Source: JAHEDH01 sp965364515
Lineage (GTDB): Bacteria > Actinomycetota > Acidimicrobiia > Spongiisociales > ZC4RG35
NCBI GenBank assembly: GCA_965364515.1
Contig: CBDTXZ010000016.1
Location: forward strand, 1 to 31,787
Direction of reading: 5' to 3'
DNA length: 31,787 nt
This document shows positions 1 to 6,523 of this stretch, one piece after another; the first letter of the stretch is position 1, and each line of letters starts with the position of its first letter. The notes beneath the pieces are model-generated. The model was given only the letters and a program-made list of their open reading frames with translations, did no database searches and was not told the origin of the DNA. A program made the translations under genes and the position numbers.

Positions 1-23
1 GACGTCTTGTGCTGCTGCTTCAC
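1..23 (-). CDS. 5' end of a gene leaving the left edge (possible CsoR-family or copper gene)
   Basis: Only seven codons are visible: GTG, then K-Q-Q-H-K-T. There is no Shine-Dalgarno sequence, but the GTG sits 7 nt after the TATATT -10 box, matching the leaderless pattern seen at many genes here. A short charged N-terminus followed by a DUF156/CsoR domain would fit the CsoR-like operator upstream, since CsoR genes are commonly autoregulated. Seven codons cannot identify the product; a copper chaperone or exporter is equally possible. Confidence 0.25.
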
Positions 24-30
24 GAACTCG

Positions 31-60
31 AATATACCACCCCACGGGGGGTGGGGTCAA
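31..60 (-). promoter_or_regulatory. Promoter with overlapping CsoR-like operator
   Basis: Read on the minus strand, TTGACC (60-55) and TATATT (36-31) are separated by 18 nt, which makes a convincing -35/-10 pair. The spacer holds an inverted repeat, ACCCCAC (39-45) and GTGGGGT (51-57), around a G-rich centre. From memory, this resembles the copper-sensing CsoR operators of actinobacteria (ACCCC...GGGGT arms). A repressor bound here would block the promoter. The next start codon, GTG at 23-21, lies 7 nt past the -10, so the transcript would be leaderless. The regulator assignment is inference from operator shape only. Confidence 0.4.
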
Positions 61-133
61 ATCGAGCCTGGAGTCCCCTTGTATCGCCGCTGTATCGCTG
101 CCCGGTGAGACGTGAAGCGGTGCTGGGACAAGC

Positions 134-165
134 AGGATCCCGGCCGTGTGTTGGGCCGGGATCCT
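134..165. terminator. Perfect 12-bp stem-loop terminator
   Basis: AGGATCCCGGCC (134-145) pairs perfectly with GGCCGGGATCCT (154-165) around an 8-nt loop. It lies about 70 nt beyond the stop of the small minus-strand gene at 238-435. No strong T-tract follows on either strand, so it is an actinobacterial I-shaped terminator candidate that could act in both directions. Confidence 0.55.
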
Positions 166-237
166 GGGCTCAGAGTGTGGCGGGAATGGGAGGGGGAGAG
201 AACCGGACTCGCCATGCACTCTGGGATCTGTCGTCGA

Positions 238-435
238 TCAGGTGCTCTCCGGGACGATCCGGCCTCGAACCCGGGGGTACTTCACGGGAGCGTGGAGGTA
301 GCAGTGATCGCGTTTGTTGTAGCGACTGAGTTTGGTGATGCATCCGTCTTGGATACAGGTACGTCCGTCGCCGAAGTCTTTGGATGGGCGGGCAACGCCT
401 TTGATGGTTCGCCCCTTCATCGTCGTATCTGCCAT
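238..435 (-). CDS. Small zinc-ribbon-like Cys/His protein, 65 aa
   Basis: The protein is 65 residues, basic, with C-x4-C (CIQDGC) and then C-x2-H (CYLH) after an L-S-R-Y-N segment. This spacing suits binding of one zinc ion. I recognise the D-G-R-T-C...L-S-R-Y-N...C-x2-H pattern as common in small uncharacterised actinobacterial proteins, but I know no function. The start at 435 is chosen because GAGGAGG lies 8 nt upstream. Longer forms reaching to 555 would begin before this Shine-Dalgarno sequence. It is probably cytosolic, and a nucleic-acid or partner-binding role is only a guess. A strong stem-loop follows it at 134-165. Confidence 0.75.
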   Translation of the reverse strand: MADTTMKGRTIKGVARPSKDFGDGRTCIQDGCITKLSRYNKRDHCYLHAPVKYPRVRGRIVPEST

Positions 436-566
436 GTGGTGGGCCTCCTCGAGTCGGCCGTTCATCCGCATCAACGCCTGACACCGGTGATTTCTTCCCG
501 GTGGCCGGCACCTCGGATTCGATCTCTCACCCCATATTCGGAGCCGACCCGTCAAGTGGATGTAAA

Positions 567-594
567 GACCCGCCGAACGTCGGTTTCCGGGGTC
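567..594 (-). terminator. Weak stem-loop terminator after the M3 peptidase
   Basis: On the minus strand GACCC (594-590) can pair with GGGTC (571-567), with a smaller inner CCG/CGG pairing, and TTT follows directly. It lies about 40 nt past the M3 peptidase stop. The stem is short, so this is a weak call. Confidence 0.3.
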
Positions 595-636
595 CCATCA
601 CTTTAGCACTAAACAGCGATTCAGATGATGAATGGC

Positions 637-2601
637 TCAGTCGCCGGGTTCGATTCCGATGTTGACCAGGAACGACGTGTTCTCGGGCTCGCGTCCGAGG
701 AATGCCCGGAGGTGCTCCATGGCGTCGCGAGTGCCGCCGGCCTCCAAGATCTCCCGGCGGTAGTCGGCACCGACCTCGGGGCTCGTGTATCCCTCCCGTT
801 CGAACCGCGACCACATGTCGTCGCCGTAGACCTCTGACCACAGATAGCCGTAGTAGCCGGCGTCGTATCCGAACAGATGACCGAAGCTCGACGGGGAGAA
901 GGTGCCCTCGTGGGCGGGGAGCAGTGAGACCGCGTTGGCGTCACGCAGTGCCCGATCCAGGTCGCGGTCCGAGTTCGGGCCATGGAGATTCATGTCGAGG
1001 GTGCCGAGAGCGATCTGCCTCAGTTTCGAAAGGGCGACATTGAGATTCTTCGCCGCGACCAGTCGGTCGACCATGTCTTCGGGGATCGGCTGGCCCGTCC
1101 CGTGGTGACGTGCGAAACGCTGCAGTACATCGGGCTTCCACGTCCAGTGCTCCATGATCTGCGAAGGGGCCTCCACGAAATCCCATTCGAGGCCCGTCCC
1201 GGCGAACCTCACCAACTCGGCTTTCGTCAACGTCTGATGGAGGATGTGCCCGAACTCGTGGAACATGGTTTCGACCTCCTGGTGCTGCAGCAGCGAAGGG
1301 CGGTCCGCGGTCGGTTTCGTCACATTCGCGACGATCGCCGACACCGGCTGTTGATAGGTCCCGTCGCTCAGACGACGTCCCGGGACCAACGGGAAGGCGG
1401 CGGCGTGGCTGAACTTGCCCTCCCGAGGAAAGAGATCCATGTAGAAGTGCGAGATGAGGTCCCCGGAGTCGGTGTCGTGGATGGCGTAGGTGATCACGTC
1501 GGGGTGCCACGTCGGTGCATCGACCCGCTCGTACGTCAACCCGAACACGTCACCGGTGATCCCGAACATGCCATCGAGAACCCGGTCGAGCTCGAAGTAC
1601 TGCGACACCTCGTTGGGATCGACGCCATATTCGGTCTTGCGGAGCAGCGTGTCGTAGTACTGCCAGTCGTAGGCCTGGAGGACGGCGCTGTCGTCGGACT
1701 CGTCTTTGCGGAGGAGCTCGGTCATTCTCGCGATCTCTTCTCGCGCCGCATTCTGCAGCGGCTCCATCAGCGACTGATAGAAGTCGAACACGTTCTCGGG
1801 CTTCTTGGCCATCCGCTCGTCGAGCACGTGATGGGCCCAGGATTCCTGGTCGAAGAGTTCGGCGATCTCTTGCCTGATCTCGACGGCCTCGGCGAGGATC
1901 ACGCGGTTCACCTCTCGGGCGCGGTTGTTGAACTTGAACATGAGCGCCTCGCGGAGATCGCGGCGCGAGGCGTTCTGGATGAAGGGGATGACGTGGGGAT
2001 ACGCCATCGTGATCATCAGCCCGTCGCCGTCTTCGGCGGGTTCGAGCGAGTCGGCATACCACTCGGGCATGCCGGCGAGATCGTCTCGAGACACCACCAG
2101 CGTGTCCTCGACATTGGCGATGTTCTTCTGGAACTGGGTGCCGAGCTCCACGAGGCGATTGCTGAGCTCTTTGAGACGCGCCTGATCAGGCGCCGACAGC
2201 TCGTGCCCCGCTTTGCGAAAGTCACGAAGCGTGATCTCGAGCAGCCTGGCCTCCTCGCCCGTCAGGGCGGCCGCCTCGTCGGTCTCAGAGAACGCCCGAA
2301 CTGCCCCGTAGAGCTCGGGTCGGAACGAGATCTCGATTCCCCATTTCGAGATCAGCTCCTCGAGCTCCTGACCCACGGTGCGCATCGTCTCGTCCGGATG
2401 TACGTAACCCATGAAGCCCGTTCGGCCGAACAGAGATGCGGTCATCTCGGTGATGTCTTCGAGGCGCCCCAGCGTCGAAGCGAAGGTGGGAGCGTTCGTC
2501 GAGTCGATCACCTCTTCGACGATGAGGTCCGCTTCGGCGAGTGTTCTGTCGACGTCCGACGTGATCGATTCGGGGGTCACTGAGCTGTAATCGAAGAGCA
2601 T
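637..2601 (-). CDS. M3 family oligopeptidase (thimet oligopeptidase/PrlC-like)
   Basis: A 654-residue metallopeptidase that cleaves short peptides in the cytosol. The zinc site is plain: H448-E-F-G-H452 within M-F-H-E-F-G-H, and the third ligand is probably E477 in W-D-F-V-E-A-P-S-Q. Length and the all-helical N-terminal half fit the M3A family. There is no signal peptide. The ATG at 2601 is preceded by TATCGT (2613-2608) with a 6-nt gap and no Shine-Dalgarno, so it is read as a leaderless start. The gene is divergent from the lipoprotein carboxypeptidase gene, and the two share a short promoter region (2602-2752). Its physiological role is probably degradation of peptides released by larger proteases. 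Confidence 0.93.
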   Translation of the reverse strand: MLFDYSSVTPESITSDVDRTLAEADLIVEEVIDSTNAPTFASTLGRLEDITEMTASLFGRTGFMGYVHPDETMRTVGQELEELISKWGIEISFRPELYGAVRAFSETDEAAALTGEEARLLEITLRDFRKAGHELSAPDQARLKELSNRLVELGTQFQKNIANVEDTLVVSRDDLAGMPEWYADSLEPAEDGDGLMITMAYPHVIPFIQNASRRDLREALMFKFNNRAREVNRVILAEAVEIRQEIAELFDQESWAHHVLDERMAKKPENVFDFYQSLMEPLQNAAREEIARMTELLRKDESDDSAVLQAYDWQYYDTLLRKTEYGVDPNEVSQYFELDRVLDGMFGITGDVFGLTYERVDAPTWHPDVITYAIHDTDSGDLISHFYMDLFPREGKFSHAAAFPLVPGRRLSDGTYQQPVSAIVANVTKPTADRPSLLQHQEVETMFHEFGHILHQTLTKAELVRFAGTGLEWDFVEAPSQIMEHWTWKPDVLQRFARHHGTGQPIPEDMVDRLVAAKNLNVALSKLRQIALGTLDMNLHGPNSDRDLDRALRDANAVSLLPAHEGTFSPSSFGHLFGYDAGYYGYLWSEVYGDDMWSRFEREGYTSPEVGADYRREILEAGGTRDAMEHLRAFLGREPENTSFLVNIGIEPGD

Positions 2602-2752
2602 GCGTCAACGATACGACATCGCAAGCGCCTCCTCGGAGTCTTGGCCGACGGCTCGGGAAGCGCTCCTATCCTCGCCGCGAGGACCGGAACGCCGGCATCG
2701 TCTGAGCGGGATCGAGGCGGTAGGCCACGGGCTCTCCGGTACATTGTTCGGC

Positions 2753-3694
2753 GTGAACCGGGGGACCGTTCTTCCTGTCATGCTGCTGATCGTGACCGCC
2801 TGTGGCGTCCCGGGCCAGGCGCCCACGCTCGAACCGACGGTGGGGCCCACGGAAACCATCGACTCCCGCGTCGCCGTGACGCCGGCTCAGGCGGCCACCG
2901 AGGCCGAGATCGACGACCTGCTCGCCGTTCAGGCCGCGTCCGATGACCTCGCTCCCCGCCCACCGATTCGGACCGATCGTCCAGGCCGCGGCTCGTTGAC
3001 GCCCCCCGATTGGCTCGGTCAGAGGACACTGCCGCTTCGTCCTGATGGATTCGGGGAGATCCAACCGACGCCGTTCGAGTTGATCGACCGTCGCTTTGCG
3101 CCGTCCACCTACCTCAGGCGAGGCGGTCCGTCATTCGAATCGACATCCGGATCCGTTCCTCCCGACGTTCTCGCACGCTCGACCTGGCAGGAGGCGTGTC
3201 CGGTGGGGTCTGACGACCTCGCCTATCTCACTGTCGGCTTCATCGGGTTCGACGGCAGCTCCTACATCGGGGAAGTGATCGTCAACGCATCGGTTGCGGA
3301 CGAGATCATCGGGGTGTTCCGCGTGATGTTCGAAACCGGGTTCCCACTCGAGGAAGTGAGAGTCATCGCCCCCGAAGAGCTCGAGGCGGTCCCAACCGGA
3401 GACGGCAACGTGACGACGGCATTCGTCTGCCGGCCCGTGACCGGCGGGGCGTCATGGTCACAACACGCGTACGGGCTCGCCATGGACATCAACCCGTTCC
3501 ACAACCCGTACGTGAAGAGTGATCTCGTGCTGCCCGAGCTTGCAAGCGTGTACACCGATCGCTCGCTGGGGCTACCCGGCATGCTCGTCGAGGGCGACCC
3601 GGTGGTCCAGGCGTTCGACGCCATCGGCTGGGGTTGGGGAGGAAGGTGGACCATGCTCACCGACCCCCAGCACTTCTCGGCGAACGGGAGGTGA
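2753..3694 (+). CDS. Lipoprotein D-alanyl-D-alanine carboxypeptidase (M15, VanY-like)
   Basis: A 313-residue predicted lipoprotein. A short hydrophobic signal ends in the lipobox V-T-A-C17. A Pro/Thr-rich linker runs to about residue 100, then a C-terminal M15-type zinc peptidase domain follows. The likely zinc ligands are H238 (S-Q-H-A-Y-G), D245 (A-M-D-I-N) and H307 (D-P-Q-H-F). Such enzymes trim the terminal D-Ala of peptidoglycan stem peptides outside the membrane. The ORF is open upstream to 2600, but the GTG at 2753 is chosen because the signal peptide begins there. TACATT (2740-2745) lies 7 nt before it, a leaderless arrangement. The stop is followed by a 250-nt intergenic stretch containing a heptamer repeat and then the selenoprotein promoter. 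Confidence 0.85.
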   Translation: MNRGTVLPVMLLIVTACGVPGQAPTLEPTVGPTETIDSRVAVTPAQAATEAEIDDLLAVQAASDDLAPRPPIRTDRPGRGSLTPPDWLGQRTLPLRPDGFGEIQPTPFELIDRRFAPSTYLRRGGPSFESTSGSVPPDVLARSTWQEACPVGSDDLAYLTVGFIGFDGSSYIGEVIVNASVADEIIGVFRVMFETGFPLEEVRVIAPEELEAVPTGDGNVTTAFVCRPVTGGASWSQHAYGLAMDINPFHNPYVKSDLVLPELASVYTDRSLGLPGMLVEGDPVVQAFDAIGWGWGGRWTMLTDPQHFSANGR

Positions 3695-3848
3695 TCGTCG
3701 GCGTAGGGTCCGGTCGAAGACGAGCGAGGAGTGATCGCGAGCGACGACCCGATGGCCGGCCCACCCCAGGTGGCCTCGAACTACGAGAAGCTGCCAGGGA
3801 ACCTGGAGCTGGGGGCCTTCTCGATGTCGACGGGGTCGAACGCCTCGG

Positions 3849-3890
3849 CGCATGGCGCATACCGCATACCGCACAGCGCATGGCGCGTGG
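3849..3890 (+). repeat. Six imperfect tandem heptamers (CGCAYRS type)
   Basis: Six contiguous 7-bp units are seen: CGCATGG, CGCATAC, CGCATAC, CGCACAG, CGCATGG, CGCGTGG. They end about 43 nt upstream of the -10 box of the selenoprotein gene. There is no evidence of coding. The rest of 3695-3944 shows nothing I can name. Confidence 0.7.
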
Positions 3891-3944
3891 CGTGAGACGG
3901 AAGGCGTTTCCGGTTGGCGACGGGCCTGTGCCTATCCTCGTCCC

Positions 3945-4175
3945 ATGCGTCACATCAGCATCGAGTTCTGCCGCACTTGAAACTACACAGGCCGTGCCGT
4001 GAGCACGGCGGAGCAGATCTTCGAGGAGTTCGGCCAGGAATACGACGTGCGGCTCATCCCCGGCTCAGGGGGCGTCTTCGAGGTCGAGATCGACGGTGAG
4101 CTGGTCTACTCGAAGAAGGCAACCGGTCGTCACGCCGAGTACGAGTCCGACATCGCCCCCCATCTGCGGGACTGA
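3945..4175 (+). CDS. SelW/Rdx-family selenoprotein with in-frame TGA (CxxU)
   Basis: Reading through the TGA at 3978-3980 gives a 76-residue protein: M-R-H-I-S-I-E-F-C9-R-T-U12-N-Y-T-G-R-A, then the family hallmarks L-I-P-G-S-G-G-V-F-E-V and D-G-E-L-V-Y-S-K-K. This matches the Rdx (SelW/SelT/SelH) thioredoxin-like fold, whose redox motif is CxxC or CxxU near the N-terminus. The TGA falls exactly at the second Cys position. A stem-loop with the features of a bacterial SECIS follows at 3991-4009. The ATG at 3945 lies 6 nt after TATCCT (3933-3938), so the mRNA would be leaderless. Starting at the internal GTG (3999) would drop the redox motif and the first strand. The gene ends 3 nt from the convergent amidohydrolase. 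The likely role is thiol/selenol redox chemistry; the partner is unknown. The Sec machinery is not in this window. Confidence 0.85.
3991..4009 (+). promoter_or_regulatory. Bacterial SECIS element (bSECIS) candidate
   Basis: GCCGTGC (3991-3997) pairs perfectly with GCACGGC (4003-4009) around the 5-nt loop CGTGA. The stem starts 10 nt after the UGA, and the loop begins 17 nt after it. Known bacterial SECIS elements sit within the coding region just after the UGA and usually have a G in the first two loop bases; here the second loop base is G3999. This is what SelB would need to insert selenocysteine at residue 12. Confidence 0.75.
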
Positions 4176-4178
4176 CTC

Positions 4179-5603
4179 TCAGGTCAACCGGTCGAATCGA
4201 TCCAGGTTCGGCGAGATCCACATCGCCGTGCCGCGCTCGAACGAGCCGTCGGCGAACAGCGACAGGGCTTCCCACGGTTCCAGCGCCTGGTCGAGGTTCC
4301 ACCCGCTCCGATCGACGGCCACTCGGGCACCTGAGAGTGGATCGGGGTCTTCGACCGGAGCGTCCGATCCCCCCACCAACCGGATCCCGGCTGCGAGCAT
4401 CGATCGGAAGGGATAGGCCCACTGCGAACGCTCCGGGCCGAGCCGAGCGTCGATCCATCGAGCGTCCGACCTGACGAACGCCGGCTGGACCGAAGCGATC
4501 ACGCCGAGATCGGACATTCGGCCGATGAGCCCGGGAGTCAGCACCGAAGCGTGCTCGACCCGAAGTCGATCGGGGGCGGCGCCGGCTTCGATGAGATCGC
4601 TGAACAGGTCGAGCACGCGCCCGACTGCCACGTCCCCGATCGCATGGATGTGGACAGAGCCCCCGAGCCCGAGGGCGACTTCGGACATGGTGCGGAAGTG
4701 GTCCGGCTCGAACCTCACGGTGCCCGACGTATCGACGTTGTCGCGATACGGCGCAGAGAGAGCAGCAGTGTGACCTCCCAGGCTGCCGTCGGCGAAGCCC
4801 TTCCATCCGGCGAAGGTGAGCATGTCGGAATCGAGGCGCTGCGCATGTCGGACGAGATCGTCGGCTGTGCTCGAGATCAAGACGGCCCGGACAGGGAGGG
4901 GCGACGGCAGGGCGAGCAGCCGCTCGAGCTCGTCGTCCGGCCCACACCAGGCGGGCGCCCCCGCCGGCACCATGGCGGTCACCGAGGTGAGACCGAGGTG
5001 GGCGAGGCGCGTCAGGGTGAGGGCGAGCTCGTCGACGCCGACGTCACGGGATTCGTCGTCGATCACTGCGGACACCACGTCGATCGCCGTCTCGCGCAGG
5101 ACCCCGGTCGGCCGGCCGGCTGCGTCCCGGTCGAAGCTGCCGCCAGGGGGATCCGGCGTCGTCCGGTCGACGCCCGCCCGGGCGAGCGCAACGGTGTTCG
5201 CCATTGCGATGTGGCCGCACACCCGATACACCAGGACCGCTCTGTCGTCGACCATGGCGTCGAGAGCGTCCGAGTCGAGGAGGCGGTTCGGTGTCATGTC
5301 CGTTTCGTCGAATCCGATGGCGACGACATCCCCGCGGCCCCTTCCGGCGATGCGCCGCGTCACCTCGTCGAGATCCGCCGCCCCGTCCAGCGAGACTCCG
5401 GCAGTGGCCGCAGTGATGGAGGCCAGATGGACGTGTGCGTCGTGAAGTCCCGGAACGAGAAAACCCTTCTTCCGGACCGTCTCGAACCGCTCCACGTCAA
5501 CTGGTCGGTCGAGTGAGATGCTGCCGTCTCGAACCCAGAGCTCGTCGCCGAGGTGTCCTGTCCGATCGACGACTGCGTCGACCCGATACCGGATGGTGGT
5601 CAC
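4179..5603 (-). CDS. Amidohydrolase 3 family metal-dependent hydrolase (YtcJ-like)
   Basis: 474 residues. The metal-binding H57-x-H59 lies in P-G-L-H-D-A-H-V-H-L. Further family landmarks are D-G-S-L-G-G-H-T-A-A-L, H-I-H-A-I-G-D and the C-terminal G-G-S-D-A-P-V. These fit the YtcJ-like amidohydrolase-3 group, whose members hydrolyse amide or related bonds in poorly defined substrates. It is somewhat short at the C-terminus, and the usual closing beta-domain strand (G-x-x-A-D) is replaced by R-G-T-A-M-W-I. The GTG at 5603 overlaps the stop of the upstream inositol monophosphatase gene (GTGA), which implies translational coupling. The open frame extends up to 6140, but that part is a shadow of the monophosphatase gene. 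The substrate cannot be told from sequence. Confidence 0.85.
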   Translation of the reverse strand: MTTIRYRVDAVVDRTGHLGDELWVRDGSISLDRPVDVERFETVRKKGFLVPGLHDAHVHLASITAATAGVSLDGAADLDEVTRRIAGRGRGDVVAIGFDETDMTPNRLLDSDALDAMVDDRAVLVYRVCGHIAMANTVALARAGVDRTTPDPPGGSFDRDAAGRPTGVLRETAIDVVSAVIDDESRDVGVDELALTLTRLAHLGLTSVTAMVPAGAPAWCGPDDELERLLALPSPLPVRAVLISSTADDLVRHAQRLDSDMLTFAGWKGFADGSLGGHTAALSAPYRDNVDTSGTVRFEPDHFRTMSEVALGLGGSVHIHAIGDVAVGRVLDLFSDLIEAGAAPDRLRVEHASVLTPGLIGRMSDLGVIASVQPAFVRSDARWIDARLGPERSQWAYPFRSMLAAGIRLVGGSDAPVEDPDPLSGARVAVDRSGWNLDQALEPWEALSLFADGSFERGTAMWISPNLDRFDRLT

Positions 5604-6367
5604 CCTGAGATCGCCTCGACGAGCGCCTCGTGGACCAGCCCGTTGCTCGCAACGACCCCCGGATCGTCGAGCGGGTAATCGTCTCCGTTGAAGCTGCTGA
5701 CGCGTCCCCCGGCCTCGGCGACGATGAGAGCCCCGGCGGCGGTGTCCCATGGCTTCACGCCATATTCCCAGTATGCATCGAGCCGGCCGGCGGCCACCCA
5801 GCACAGATCCAGGGCGGCCGAGCCGACCCGACGTATCCCCTGGAAGCGCTGGAGCACGCCCGCCAGCGTGTCGGCCATCGACTGGGCTCGCTGCTGACGG
5901 TCGTAGGCGAAGCCCGTGCCGACCAGCGCTCGGCCGGCCTCTGCGATCTCCGACACCCTGATGGGCCGGCCATCGAGAGTCGCTCCGGCGCCGGACTCTG
6001 CGGCGAACGTCTCCTGGTTGACAGCCGACTCGACGACGCCGACGACTCCGATGCCGTCCTCTCTGAGCGCTACCGAGGTCGCCACCTGGGGGAAGCCGTG
6101 AACGAAGTTGACCGTGCCATCGATCGGATCGACGATCCACACCCGACCCTCGTCCCAGTCGTGGCCACCCGACTCCTCGGCGAGGATGCGGTCGCCCGGT
6201 CGATGCTCACGGATCACTGTGAGAATGGCTTCCTCGGCCAACTTGTCGACTTCGGTGACCGGGTCGACATCGCCCTTCCACTCCGTCCGAAAGGTGGAGC
6301 CGAAGCGCCGGCGGACGATGGCGGTTCCGGCACGGCTGGCCGCGAGCGCGACATCGAGGTCGTTCAT
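5600..6367 (-). CDS. Inositol monophosphatase family protein
   Basis: 255 residues, the usual length for the IMPase/SuhB/CysQ superfamily. The Mg-binding motifs are all present: A-E-E-S-G (E64/E65), D80-P-I-D83-G-T-V-N-F and the C-terminal W-D-T-A-A-G with A-E-A-G-G. It would hydrolyse a sugar or inositol phosphate monoester in the cytosol. In actinobacteria members act in inositol, histidinol-phosphate or PAP metabolism, and sequence alone does not choose between them. The ATG at 6367 lies 7 nt after TAGGCT (6380-6375) with no Shine-Dalgarno, a leaderless start. It forms a two-gene operon with the overlapping amidohydrolase and is divergent from lnt. Confidence 0.9.
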   Translation of the reverse strand: MNDLDVALAASRAGTAIVRRRFGSTFRTEWKGDVDPVTEVDKLAEEAILTVIREHRPGDRILAEESGGHDWDEGRVWIVDPIDGTVNFVHGFPQVATSVALREDGIGVVGVVESAVNQETFAAESGAGATLDGRPIRVSEIAEAGRALVGTGFAYDRQQRAQSMADTLAGVLQRFQGIRRVGSAALDLCWVAAGRLDAYWEYGVKPWDTAAGALIVAEAGGRVSSFNGDDYPLDDPGVVASNGLVHEALVEAISG

Positions 6368-6523
6368 CGCGATGAGCCTATCTCCAACTCGACACCAGAG
6401 GTTCCGCCTGTCGGTGTCGAGCCCGATGGTGGGCGGTGGATTCGCAGACCGTGTCCCGTACTGCCCAGGTCCCCGAGAGGAGCCCCGGATTCGTTGCCCG
6501 ATGCGGTGTCATAGACTTCTGGG

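Noticed and set aside
643..662. tRNA T-arm-like sequence (GGGTTCGATTCC)
   Set aside because: It is the 3' end of the M3 peptidase coding sequence, and no acceptor or anticodon stems can be formed around it.
982..2583. Long open frame (533 codons) on the plus strand
   Set aside because: It is antisense to the M3 peptidase, whose motifs are intact. The frame is charged and low in family-like features, as expected for a GC-rich shadow.
3999..4175. Separate 58-residue gene starting at GTG 3999
   Set aside because: This would remove the redox motif and the first strand of the Rdx fold. The sequence before it is family-like and has its own promoter, so TGA as selenocysteine explains it better.
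5604..6140. N-terminal extension of the amidohydrolase frame
   Set aside because: It lies inside the inositol monophosphatase gene and reads as Arg-rich shadow. GTG 5603 with stop overlap is the better start.
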